Positions 6,847 to 17,492 of a stretch of 64,000 bases of DNA are shown here, in pieces (within the stretch, counting starts at the first letter, position 1; every line of letters starts with the position of its first letter). The notes beneath the pieces are model-generated. The model was given only the letters and a program-made list of their open reading frames with translations. It ran no database searches and was not told the origin of the DNA. Position numbers and translations under genes: made by a program. Location: the NCBI RefSeq assembly GCF_005517195.1, contig NZ_CP040244.1:1444001-1508000 (forward strand), written 5' to 3'. The stretch comes from Streptomyces vilmorinianum (GTDB lineage: Bacteria; Actinomycetota; Actinomycetes; Streptomycetales; Streptomycetaceae).

Positions 6847-8024
6847 GGGCGGTCTCCTGCGGGTGCGGTCCAGGGCTCACCCGCGGGGGGTGGGCTGGTG
6901 TAGGTCGGCATCGGGGGTGAGGGCGCGGGCCAGTAGCCGGGTCGGGGAGAGGGGTCGGGTACGACGGGGAGCTCCTCGGTCATGGGGATGCGTTCGGCGA
7001 GCGGGGCGTCGCCTTCGGGGAGGTACGGGGCGGGGTCGGGCGCGGGCGCGGCCCGCGACATCGCGCGGTAGGCGGCCGAGAAGCCGGCGGAGAAGCCGGG
7101 GCCGGTGCGCGGGGCCGGGGGAGCCGACTCGTACGGCTGGGGAGCCGCCTCGAACAGCTGCTGGCGCGGAATGGGCGGGGGCGGGGACAGGGTCGGGCGG
7201 GTGGTGGGGCGGTCCAGCCACTCGGCTGACACGGTGGGGGGCTCGTAGCGGCTCTCCTCCGCCGCTTCCGCGGGGTCCTCGGGCCGGTCGGGCCTCTCGG
7301 ACTCCTGGGTCTCCGCGCGGCCTTCCAGAGACATCAGGAGCCCCGCGAAACGGTCCGCGAGCGCTCGCTGCTTGGCGGCGGGCAGCAGCCGCAGGGACAC
7401 GGCCGCGCCGACCGCGGTCAGCGCCAGGCAGTACAGGACGACGACCCAGGTGGCCGCCGGCCGTCCCGCGTACAGACCGTGCATCAGGGCGAAGCACCAG
7501 GCCGGGTACGCCAGCATGTGCAGCGGCCGCCAGCGGGCGGCGAACTGGCTGCGGCCCGCGAGCGTGCTGCGCAGGGCGCCGGTCGAGGCCGCGACGATCA
7601 TGAGCAGTCCGGCGAGCGAGCCGAAGCCGATGAGCGCCGACGTGCCCGTGACGCCCAGGCCGAAGGGGATCAGCGCGCCGATCGGCTCGACATGGCCGAG
7701 GGAGACCTTGACCGTGCCGTGCAGCAGCAGAAAGCCCAGGGCGGCGACCGCGGTGGCGCGGTGGACGCCCTGGGCGAGCAGCCGGTGACGCGTGGAGAGC
7801 AGCAGTCGGTCGGTGGCTATCAGGCCCCAGGCGACCGACGCGGTCAGGGACACCAGCGACAGCACGCCGCTGGTGAAATCGAGCGCGGCCCGGAAACCGT
7901 CACTGCCGCCGATGGCGAGCAGCGGAATGATCACCAGTGCCGCGACCGAAAGCCCGCCCTGAACCGGCCGGCTCATACCGGTTCGCAGGGCGGGGGAAGA
8001 GCGGATCTTGCGATGAGGGTTCAT
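6843..8024 (-). CDS. Ferric reductase-like / cytochrome b-type membrane protein
   Basis: A 393-residue protein with about six membrane segments in residues 20-215 followed by a long Pro/Ala/Glu-rich cytosolic tail. His88 and His102 lie on one helix 14 apart (VHRATAV...LLLHG), and His169 and His182 on another 13 apart (LHMLAYP...LMHG). This is the bis-heme ligand spacing of the ferric reductase/YedZ transmembrane domain. It lacks the FAD/NADPH domain of true ferric reductases; the translationally coupled NuoF-like protein may supply that function. ATG at 8024 is chosen because it starts the hydrophilic lead (MNPHRKIR) before the first helix. The Pro-rich tail (from about residue 240) is low complexity and may be an interaction region. 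Confidence 0.85.
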   Translation of the reverse strand: MNPHRKIRSSPALRTGMSRPVQGGLSVAALVIIPLLAIGGSDGFRAALDFTSGVLSLVSLTASVAWGLIATDRLLLSTRHRLLAQGVHRATAVAALGFLLLHGTVKVSLGHVEPIGALIPFGLGVTGTSALIGFGSLAGLLMIVAASTGALRSTLAGRSQFAARWRPLHMLAYPAWCFALMHGLYAGRPAATWVVVLYCLALTAVGAAVSLRLLPAAKQRALADRFAGLLMSLEGRAETQESERPDRPEDPAEAAEESRYEPPTVSAEWLDRPTTRPTLSPPPPIPRQQLFEAAPQPYESAPPAPRTGPGFSAGFSAAYRAMSRAAPAPDPAPYLPEGDAPLAERIPMTEELPVVPDPSPRPGYWPAPSPPMPTYTSPPPAGEPWTAPAGDRP

Positions 8025-8284
8025 GGGGGCGACTCCGAATGGTGCGGATAAGCGGTCCCGTTGCCGCATGCTAAGTCGCCCCATACCGGCTGGTAGGTGG
8101 TTTGCTCGTTTACGGGACGCGGGACCGCTTACTGACTCTGGGGTTGCCCCGGATAGAGGCGATACGCGGAGTAACCCGGGCGCCTCGGGCGCACGGCGAG
8201 GCGTGGCGCGGGCATCGTGGCGTGCCCGCCCGAGCGCGTGGGCCACGGGGCGGAACGTCGGTGCGGCCCGCTCGGGCCCTGCGG

Positions 8285-8290
8285 TACCCT
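8285..8290 (+). promoter_or_regulatory. Candidate -10 box for the leuS leader transcript
   Basis: TACCCT ends six bases before the ATG of the leader peptide, so the transcript may start on that ATG. No convincing -35 box is visible. The 260 bases between here and the divergent membrane-protein start hold no other gene that I can support. Confidence 0.4.
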
Positions 8291-8296
8291 GACGCC

Positions 8297-8335
8297 ATGC
8301 GTGCCGTACGCCTCCTGCTTAGCGAGCCGCGCTGA
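8297..8335 (+). CDS. leuS leader peptide (attenuator peptide)
   Basis: A 12-residue frame, [12 protein letters not shown], with three consecutive Leu codons CTC-CTG-CTT, one of them the rare CTT. It sits 130 bases before leucyl-tRNA synthetase and directly ahead of a hairpin and an intrinsic terminator. This is the classical layout of ribosome-mediated attenuation: when charged Leu-tRNA is scarce, the ribosome stalls on the Leu codons and the downstream RNA folds to avoid termination. The start is probably leaderless. The leuA leader at 55601 has the same MR..LLL-S design. Confidence 0.8.
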   Translation: MRAVRLLLSEPR

Positions 8336-8337
8336 TC

Positions 8338-8404
8338 ATTCCCGACGGATGAAAGATCCGGTCGGAATCGGCGCGGCGTCCCCTCCTGTGCGAGGGGATT
8401 TTTC
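8338..8404 (+). promoter_or_regulatory. Attenuator region of leuS (hairpin plus intrinsic terminator)
   Basis: The first hairpin pairs 8338-8350 with 8356-8368 (about 12 bp with two single-base bulges). Then TCCCCTC (8379-8385) pairs with GAGGGGA (8392-8398) around a six-base loop and runs into five T residues (8399-8403), a canonical intrinsic terminator 60 bases before leuS. A full-length transcript can only reach leuS by reading through it. I do not see a T-box consensus, so leader-peptide attenuation is the more likely mechanism. Confidence 0.78.
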
Positions 8405-8465
8405 ATTTCGTGGCAGTGCAGTTCGCGGGCAGTGGGCAGAGACGATCGATGGAGCTTCAAGGATC

Positions 8466-11333
<2,868 letters not shown>

Positions 11334-11389
11334 CGGCGCGCGGCGAGGCCCCGACAGCTCTGACGGCGGGGCTATGAGGGGTTTCCCCT

Positions 11390-11432
11390 ACGGGCAGGTT
11401 GGGGGTTCCGATGGAACCCTCGGCCTGCCCGT
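11390..11432 (+). terminator. Intrinsic terminator after leuS
   Basis: ACGGGCAGG (11390-11398) pairs with CCTGCCCGT (11424-11432), with further pairing of GGGTTCC and GGAACCC inside. TCCGTTT follows. Confidence 0.75.
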
Positions 11433-11491
11433 TCCGTTTACGGTGGAAGAACAACAGCTGAGGTAAGCCGACCCACGCCGGAGGCGCGCAC

Positions 11492-12283
11492 ATGGAAGCC
11501 GCGATTGTGATCATGGCGCTGCTCTTCTTCGCCTTCGTGGCGCTGGGCGTGTACGCGACCGTGAAGGTGGTCAAGGCCGCCAAGCGCGGGGTCGACCGCA
11601 CCATCAACCACGCCCGGCGCACGGTCGAGGACACGACCCTGCGCGCCAAGAGCTACGGCCAGGGTGGGGTCGCCGGCGAACTGGCCCACCTGCGGCTCTC
11701 CCTGCGCACCTCGATGCGCGCGACGCAGGACGCCCTGCAGGCGGGCGTCGTCGAGGACGCGTCGCTGAAGGAGTCGCTCGAACTGTTCCGGCGGCTCAGC
11801 GCCCACGGACACGAGCTGGACGAGGACCTCAAGCGCCTGGAGCGGGAGCCCGACCGGTCGAGGGTGGCCGCGCAGCTCTCCGCGCTGCGGGAGCGTACGG
11901 AGCGGATCACGCACTCGGCCGACTCGCTGCGCTGGGCGGCCAGGGACCGGGCCCAGAAGTTCGCGGAGGACGACCTCAGCTCGCTGAGCGCGCAGATCGA
12001 CATGGAGGCGGGTGCGCTGCGCCACTGGTCGGGGGCCGCCGAGCAGGACCCTGCCTCGGGGGACTTCGCGTGGCCCGAGGCGGGCGCCGCCGCGCCGGAA
12101 GCAGCGCGGGAGCAGGTGTGGCCCGCGGAGGCGGAAGCGAACGCGCAGGCGCCTGCGGAGGCCGCCGGGCGCCCGGACGCACCGGCCCAGGGTCAGCAGC
12201 CGCCGCCGGCGATCACGGCGCGCGATCCGCGTCGGACCGCCTACCCGTGGGAGAAGTCGGCGCGGCCCGAGACCACCAACTGA
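11492..12283 (+). CDS. Membrane-anchored coiled-coil protein of unknown function
   Basis: A 263-residue protein. Residues 3-27 form one hydrophobic helix (IVIMALLFFAFVALGVYATV) followed at once by a basic stretch (KVVKAAKRGVDR), so the N-terminus is outside and the bulk is cytosolic. Residues 30-180 are charged and helical, with heptad-like Leu spacing, and probably form a coiled coil; the last 80 are Ala/Glu/Pro-rich. No catalytic motif is visible. I do not recognise a named family; it resembles conserved Streptomyces hypothetical proteins found beside leuS. It has its own upstream terminator and probably its own promoter. Confidence 0.75.
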   Translation: MEAAIVIMALLFFAFVALGVYATVKVVKAAKRGVDRTINHARRTVEDTTLRAKSYGQGGVAGELAHLRLSLRTSMRATQDALQAGVVEDASLKESLELFRRLSAHGHELDEDLKRLEREPDRSRVAAQLSALRERTERITHSADSLRWAARDRAQKFAEDDLSSLSAQIDMEAGALRHWSGAAEQDPASGDFAWPEAGAAAPEAAREQVWPAEAEANAQAPAEAAGRPDAPAQGQQPPPAITARDPRRTAYPWEKSARPETTN

Positions 12284-12339
12284 CGCCGCGCATCGCTCGG
12301 CGAGCGGGGGCCGGGCTGCCGTAGGGCGGCCCCGGCGGG

Positions 12340-12345
12340 TAACCT
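12340..12345 (+). promoter_or_regulatory. Candidate -10 box for leaderless degV transcript
   Basis: TAACCT ends seven bases before the degV ATG, and no Shine-Dalgarno sequence is present. This spacing is what a transcript beginning on the start codon requires. Confidence 0.45.
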
Positions 12346-12352
12346 CCCGCTC

Positions 12353-13198
12353 ATGTCCCGGCATGTCGCGATCGTCACCGATTCCACGGCCTACCTGCCA
12401 GCCCAGACGATGGAGCGGCACGGCATCACCGCGGTCCCGCTCACCGTCGTCATCGGCGACAGGGCGCTTGAGGAGGGGACCGAGATCTCGGCCCGCTCGC
12501 TGGCCCAGGCCCTCCAGAAGCGGCGGCCGGTGACCACCTCGCGGCCGGGCCCCGAGGTCTTCGCGGCGACCTATCGCGCCGCGGCCGAGGCCGGGGCGCG
12601 GGGCATCGTCTCGCTCCATCTCTCCGCCGAGTTCTCCGGGACGTACGACGCCGCCGTGCTGGCGGCGAAGGATGCTCCTGTACCGGTCCGGGTGGTCGAC
12701 ACCCGGATGGTGGGGATGGCGCTCGGCTTCTGCGCGCTGGCGGCCGCCGAGGTCGTGGACGCCGGCGGCTCGATCGACGAGGCGGTCGCCGCGGCCGAGA
12801 AGCGGGCCGCCGGGACCTCCGCCTTCTTCTACGTCGACACGCTCGACTATCTCCGCAGGGGAGGGCGGATCGGTGCCGCCCAGGCGCTGCTCGGCTCCGC
12901 GCTCGCGGTGAAGCCGCTGCTGCAGCTCGACGGAGGGCGGATCGAGCTGCGCGAGAAGGTGCGGACCGCGTCGAAGGCGATCGCCCGCCTCGAGGAGATC
13001 GCCGTGGAACGGGCCGGTTCCGGCACGGTCGACATCGCGGTGCACCATCTCTCCGCGCCCGAGCGGGCCGCCGCCCTGGCCGACCGGCTGCGGGAACGGG
13101 TACCGGGCATCGAGGAGTTGCAGGTCAGCGAAGTGGGCGCGGTCATCGGAGCGCACACGGGCCCGGGGCTGCTCGCTGTCGTGATCTCGCCCCACTGA
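12353..13198 (+). CDS. DegV family protein (fatty-acid-binding)
   Basis: A 281-residue DegV-fold protein. Diagnostic segments are IVTDSTAYLPAQ near the N-terminus, then SRPGPEVF, SLHLSAEFSGTYDAAVLAA and VVDTRMVGMALG in the N-terminal lobe, FYVDTLDYLRRGGRIG and VKPLLQLDGGRI in the C-terminal lobe, and a terminal VIGAHTGPGLLAV. Family members bind a single long-chain fatty acid and, in Firmicutes, act as FakB partners of the FakA acyl kinase; no fakA homologue is in this window. An equivalent degV gene lies near rsfS and comEA in mycobacteria, supporting conserved order. Confidence 0.9.
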   Translation: MSRHVAIVTDSTAYLPAQTMERHGITAVPLTVVIGDRALEEGTEISARSLAQALQKRRPVTTSRPGPEVFAATYRAAAEAGARGIVSLHLSAEFSGTYDAAVLAAKDAPVPVRVVDTRMVGMALGFCALAAAEVVDAGGSIDEAVAAAEKRAAGTSAFFYVDTLDYLRRGGRIGAAQALLGSALAVKPLLQLDGGRIELREKVRTASKAIARLEEIAVERAGSGTVDIAVHHLSAPERAAALADRLRERVPGIEELQVSEVGAVIGAHTGPGLLAVVISPH

Positions 13199-13306
13199 CG
13201 CATCGGATCCCTCGTGTGAGTGACGGGATTTTCCACAACTCGGCGCTTGTCCACTGAAATTGAGGCATCTCGGCAGGTTCGGACAGATGTGCCTACCGTC
13301 CTGTCC

Positions 13307-14350
13307 ATGGCTCTTCGCACACATCTCGCAACACGTCACGCAACACGTCACGCAACGACGACCACAGCCGCGCCCTCGGTGAGGAGGGCGGCCGCGTCCA
13401 GCGGTCCGGGCCGCGCGCCCGGATCGGACGGGCGTACCCGCATCGGCGGACGGGGCTCGCCTCCCGCGCGAGCACGGCGGCGGGCGCGGGCGAGACACAC
13501 CGTCGCGGCGAGCGGTGCCGCCGTACGGCGTCGAGGAGAGGCGCTGTTCCCGTCCGCGGCGCCGCCCGCCGTACCTCCACCCAGGGTGGAGTGGGGCGCC
13601 GCGGAGGTGGCGGTTCCACCCGGAGCGCGGGAGGAGGTGGCGGGGCCGGGGCGGTGGGAACGGCTGAGGCTCGCGCTGAGTGAACGGCTGCCGGTGTGGG
13701 TGCAGTCCAGGTGCGGCCTCGAACCGCGGACGCTGGCCGCCCTGGCCGTGGTCCTGGTGGTGGCCGCAGGCTTCGCCGGCCGGTACTTCTGGACCGGGCG
13801 GCCGGAGACCGTCCGGGCGCCCGAGATCGTACGCGCGGCGCCGCTGCCGGAGAGCGGGGCTTCTCCGGCGGTCTCGGCGGAGCCGACGGCAGGGGCGCCA
13901 CCATCGGCGGTCGTGGTCGATGTGGGCGGCAAGGTGAGGCGGCCCGGAGTGCTGACCCTGCCGGCCGGATCGAGGGTCGCGGACGCACTGCGCGCGGCCG
14001 GAGGGGTCCGGCCGGGCACGGACGTCACCGGACTCAACCGGGCCCGGATCCTCATGGACGGCGAACAGGTCGTGGTCGGTCTGCCGGCGACGGCCGTCGG
14101 GGGCACGGCGGGTGCGGGTGCGAGTGCGGGGTCAGGGGGGCCGGCCGGTGGGCGGGCGGCTCCGCTGAGCCTCAACTCGGCGACGGTGGAGCAGCTCGAC
14201 ACGCTGCCCGGGGTCGGACCCGTTCTTGCGCAGCACATCGTCGACCACCGCACGGAGCACGGCGGGTTCCGGTCGGTCGCCGAGCTGCGCGAGGTCAACG
14301 GCATCGGCGAGCGCCGGTTCGCCGACCTCGCCCCTCTGGTCCGGCCGTGA
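13307..14350 (+). CDS. comEA: ComEA family DNA-binding protein
   Basis: A 347-residue protein with a long basic, low-complexity cytosolic N-terminus (about 150 residues, Arg-rich), one membrane helix (AALAVVLVVAAGFAGRYF), an SLBB-like domain (VVVDVGGKVRRPGVLTLPAG), a Gly/Ala linker and a C-terminal helix-hairpin-helix pair (LNSATVEQLDTLPGVGPVLA and VAELREVNGIGERRF). ComEA binds incoming DNA at the cell surface for the ComEC channel. The N-terminal extension is much longer than in Bacillus ComEA, as is usual in actinobacteria. Start at ATG 13307 is the first in a frame with only weak ribosome-binding signal. The stop overlaps the comEC start (GTGA), indicating coupling. Confidence 0.88.
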   Translation: MALRTHLATRHATRHATTTTAAPSVRRAAASSGPGRAPGSDGRTRIGGRGSPPARARRRARARHTVAASGAAVRRRGEALFPSAAPPAVPPPRVEWGAAEVAVPPGAREEVAGPGRWERLRLALSERLPVWVQSRCGLEPRTLAALAVVLVVAAGFAGRYFWTGRPETVRAPEIVRAAPLPESGASPAVSAEPTAGAPPSAVVVDVGGKVRRPGVLTLPAGSRVADALRAAGGVRPGTDVTGLNRARILMDGEQVVVGLPATAVGGTAGAGASAGSGGPAGGRAAPLSLNSATVEQLDTLPGVGPVLAQHIVDHRTEHGGFRSVAELREVNGIGERRFADLAPLVRP

Positions 14351-16812
14351 GCGCGCCCGCCCCGCCCCACGGCGGACAGGAGGAAGGCCCGGCCGACCTC
14401 CGGCTCGTGCTGCCGGCGTTGGCGGCCTGGGGAGCGGCCGCGCTGGCGGTGGGCGCCACCGGGTGGTGGGTCTTCGCGGGAGTGCTCACCTCCACACTCG
14501 GCGCCGCGGTTCTGCTGGCGACGGTAGTGGCTCGGGGGTCACCGGCCGGGCGTGGGCTCAGGGCCACCGCGGGTGCGGCGGTGCTGCTCTGCGCGGCGGC
14601 GGGTGCCGCGTCGGGCGGGCTGCACGCGGCGGATCTGAGGCGCGGTCCGGTGCCGGGCCTTGCGGCCGAGTACGCACGGGCGGACGTGGAGGTGACGGTC
14701 ACCTCCGATCCACGACTCACCCGGCCCCGGATCCGAGGCGACCGGACGGCTCCGGTCTCCGTCGTCCTGGACGGCGAGGCGACGCGGATCGAGGCGCACC
14801 ACGGAGCGGTGCACCGGACCAGGACGCCGGTCCTGCTGATCGTGCCGGCCGGGGGAGCCCAGCGGGAGTGGCTGGGGCTGCTGCCCTCGACCCGGCTGAG
14901 GACGACAGCTCGGCTCGCACCACCGCTGCGCCCGGAAGACCGGTTCGCGGCGGTGCTGCGGGTCGACGGGGCCGGGCCACCACGGATCACGGGGCCGCCG
15001 AGCGCCGTGCAGCGCACGGCCGGGGAGCTGCGGGCAGGTCTGCGGCGCGCGACCGACGGTCTCGCGCCGGACGCCCGGGCGCTGTTGCCCGGACTGGTCG
15101 TCGGTGACACCTCCCGCATCGAGCCGGAGCTGAGCGACGCCTTCGAGGCGACGGACCTCACACACCTCCTTGCCGTGTCCGGGTCCAACCTCACGATCGT
15201 GTTGCTGCTTCTCATCGGCCGGCCGGGCGCCGCCATGCGGGCCGAGCGCGGCGGACTCGCGCCCCGGCTCGGGATCCCGTTGCGGTCGACCGCGCTGATC
15301 GGGGGAGGTCTCACGCTTGCCTTCGTCATCGTCTGCCGACCCGATCCGAGCGTGCTGCGGGCCGCGGCCTGTGGCGCGGTCGCCCTGCTCGCCATCGGTA
15401 CGGGGCGCCGCAGATCGCTGATCCCCGCGCTGGCGGCCGCGGTGCTGATGCTCGTGCTCTACGACCCCTGGCTGGCACGGAGTTACGGCTTCCTCCTCTC
15501 GGTCCTCGCCACGGGGGCGCTGCTCACGATCGCGCCGCGGTGGAGCGAGGCGCTGCGGCGGCGCCGGGTGCCGGACAGGCTCGCCGAGGCGCTGGCCGCG
15601 GCCTTGGCGGCGCAGGCCGTGTGCGCGCCCGTGGTGGCGGTCTTCGCCGCCCGGGTGAGTCTGGTCGCGATCCCCAGCAACCTGCTCGCCGAGCTGGCCG
15701 TCGCCCCGGCCACGATCCTCGGGTTCGCCGCGCTCGCCCTGGCCCCGGTCTCGCTGCCGGCCGCCGAGCTGGTGGCGAGGATCGCGGCCTGGCCGGCCGG
15801 CTGGATCGCCGGCGTGGCCCGCACCGGTGCGGCGCTGCCGGGCGCCGAGGCCTCCTGGCCGGGAGGCTGGTGGGGCGGGCTGCTGCTGGCCGGGCTCTTC
15901 GGCCTGATGGCCCTGGGGGCGTGGAGGCTGCCGTACCGGCGGAGGATCGCCGTGGGCTGTGTCGTTCTGCTGCTGCTCGCGGTGGTGCGGCCGCCACCGC
16001 TGACCCGGCTGGTCACCGGATGGCCGCCGCCGGGTTGGGCGTTCGCGATGTGCCAGGTGGGTCAGGGGGACGCGACGGTGCTGTCGGCCGGCGGGGACAC
16101 GGCCGTGGTCGTGGACGCGGGGCCCGATCCGGCGCTCGTGGACCGCTGCCTCCACGACCTCGGGGTCCGCCGGATCCCGCTGCTGGTCCTGACGCACTTC
16201 CATGCGGACCATGTCGCGGGACTGTCCGGGGTGCTGCGCGGCCGGACGGTCGGGGCGATCCAGACGACCGGGCTGGAGGAGCCCCAGGGGCAGGCGGCGT
16301 TCGTGCGGCGGACGGCCGCCGCGGCGGGGGTCCCCGTCGTACCGGCGGGGCCGGGGGAGCGGCGGCGCGTGGGCCCGCTGGAGTGGCAGGTGTTGTGGCC
16401 CCGCGTGGCTCCCGAGGCGGTGCGGGCGGAGGAGGCCGGGCCGAACGACGCCAGCGTGACGCTGCTCGTGCGGACTGCGGCAGGACTGAGCCTGCTCCTC
16501 CTGGGAGACCTCGAACCGCCCGCCCAGCAGGGCCTGTTACGGGCGTACCCCGCGCTGGCCCCGGTGGATGTGCTCAAGGTCGCCCACCATGGCTCCGCCC
16601 ACCAGGACCCCGGGTTGATACGGGCGGTCCGGCCGAGGCTGGCGCTGGTGTCGGCCGGGCGCGACAACCCGTACGGCCATCCTTCGGCCCGGACGGTGCA
16701 GGCGCTGCGGGCCGGGGGAACGGAGGTGCTCCGGACGGACCGGGACGGAGCGATCGCGGTGACGGGGGCCGGCCAGGGGCTCGTGGCCGTGCCGAGAGGG
16801 GGTGAGGGGTGA
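14347..16812 (+). CDS. comEC: ComEC/Rec2 family DNA internalisation protein
   Basis: An 821-residue polytopic protein. After two or three N-terminal helices comes the soluble DUF4131 region (about 90-220), then the Competence domain whose signature LLAVSGSNLTIVLLLL is at about 277-292, then eight or so further helices, then a metallo-beta-lactamase-like domain with QVGQGDATVL, LTHFHADHVAGL and VLKVAHHGSAHQ. All metal ligands of the nuclease-like domain appear intact, so it could degrade the non-transported strand. Natural competence has not been generally shown in Streptomyces, so the physiological role is open. GTG start overlaps the comEA stop. Confidence 0.92.
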   Translation: MSAPAPPHGGQEEGPADLRLVLPALAAWGAAALAVGATGWWVFAGVLTSTLGAAVLLATVVARGSPAGRGLRATAGAAVLLCAAAGAASGGLHAADLRRGPVPGLAAEYARADVEVTVTSDPRLTRPRIRGDRTAPVSVVLDGEATRIEAHHGAVHRTRTPVLLIVPAGGAQREWLGLLPSTRLRTTARLAPPLRPEDRFAAVLRVDGAGPPRITGPPSAVQRTAGELRAGLRRATDGLAPDARALLPGLVVGDTSRIEPELSDAFEATDLTHLLAVSGSNLTIVLLLLIGRPGAAMRAERGGLAPRLGIPLRSTALIGGGLTLAFVIVCRPDPSVLRAAACGAVALLAIGTGRRRSLIPALAAAVLMLVLYDPWLARSYGFLLSVLATGALLTIAPRWSEALRRRRVPDRLAEALAAALAAQAVCAPVVAVFAARVSLVAIPSNLLAELAVAPATILGFAALALAPVSLPAAELVARIAAWPAGWIAGVARTGAALPGAEASWPGGWWGGLLLAGLFGLMALGAWRLPYRRRIAVGCVVLLLLAVVRPPPLTRLVTGWPPPGWAFAMCQVGQGDATVLSAGGDTAVVVDAGPDPALVDRCLHDLGVRRIPLLVLTHFHADHVAGLSGVLRGRTVGAIQTTGLEEPQGQAAFVRRTAAAAGVPVVPAGPGERRRVGPLEWQVLWPRVAPEAVRAEEAGPNDASVTLLVRTAAGLSLLLLGDLEPPAQQGLLRAYPALAPVDVLKVAHHGSAHQDPGLIRAVRPRLALVSAGRDNPYGHPSARTVQALRAGGTEVLRTDRDGAIAVTGAGQGLVAVPRGGEG

Positions 16813-16818
16813 GGATCC

Positions 16819-16851
16819 TTGTAAAGGAATCTTTCTAAAGATACCTTTACA
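16819..16851 (+). promoter_or_regulatory. ArsR-type operator overlapping a leaderless promoter
   Basis: A 32-base inverted repeat (16820-16851): half-sites TGTAAAGG and CCTTTACA at the outside, ATCTTT and AAAGAT inside, separated by CT. The arms match at every position except the single A at 16828 and 16843. A promoter lies inside it: TTGTAA (16819-16824), 17 bases, TACCTT (16842-16847), then six bases to the ATG at 16854. Repressor binding would therefore cover both promoter boxes. Autoregulation by the downstream ArsR protein is the simplest reading. Confidence 0.82.
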
Positions 16852-16853
16852 TC

Positions 16854-17489
16854 ATGCCGGAGAACGAGACCGCAGCGACGCCCCCGGGCGCCGAGCAGCC
16901 CCGCAGCATCAGCCTCACGGACCCCCGGGCCCTGCGGGCGTACGCCCATCCCACGCGGATGGCCCTGGTCGGCCTGCTGAGGCGGAGCGGGCCGTTCACC
17001 GCCACCCGGGCCGCCGAGCTGACCGGGGAGTCGGTCGCCAGCTGCTCCTACCACCTGCGGATACTCGCGAAGTACGGGCTGGTGGAGGAGGCGTCGGGCG
17101 GCCGGGGCAGGGAGAAGCCCTGGCGGGCGACGGCCCGGTACACCGAATGGCCCAAGGACAGCGAGGACGCGGCGGTCGCGGAGGCGGCGGACGTACTGAG
17201 CGCCGCGGTCGCCGAGCGGTACTTCGAGCGGGTCCTGCGGGCCATGGAGGACCGGCACCGGCTGCCGCGGGAGTGGCGGGAGGCCGAGATGTTCGGAGAC
17301 TCCCTCCTCTACCTCACGCCCGACGAGCTCGCGGCCTTCGGCAGGCGGATCGACGAGCTGCTGCGCCCCTACGAGGTACGCGAGTCCGACCCGTCCCTGC
17401 GACCGGAAGGGGCGCGGCCCGTCAGCGTCCTGCGCATCGCCTACCTGGACCGTGACATCCCCGACGAGGACGACGACCGTGAGGAGTGA
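16854..17489 (+). CDS. ArsR-type winged-helix transcriptional regulator
   Basis: A 211-residue regulator. The winged helix spans about 22-95: DPRALRAYAHPTRMALVGLL, then the recognition helix SVASCSYHLRILAKYGLVEE and a wing with GGRGREKPWRA. There is no Cys cluster of the metal-sensing ArsR proteins, so it more likely senses an organic ligand. It lacks a Shine-Dalgarno sequence and is preceded immediately by the palindromic operator/promoter at 16819-16851. The MFS gene starts three bases after its stop, the usual regulator-exporter operon of Streptomyces. Confidence 0.9.
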   Translation: MPENETAATPPGAEQPRSISLTDPRALRAYAHPTRMALVGLLRRSGPFTATRAAELTGESVASCSYHLRILAKYGLVEEASGGRGREKPWRATARYTEWPKDSEDAAVAEAADVLSAAVAERYFERVLRAMEDRHRLPREWREAEMFGDSLLYLTPDELAAFGRRIDELLRPYEVRESDPSLRPEGARPVSVLRIAYLDRDIPDEDDDREE

Positions 17490-17492
17490 GAG

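Noticed and set aside
8102..8335. 77-residue frame ending in the leuS leader peptide
   Set aside because: Only the last 12 codons, from the ATG at 8297, have a plausible function; the upstream part has no start signal and lies in the promoter region.
8336..8465. T-box riboswitch before leuS
   Set aside because: No T-box consensus or specifier-loop architecture is visible; the leader peptide explains the hairpins better.
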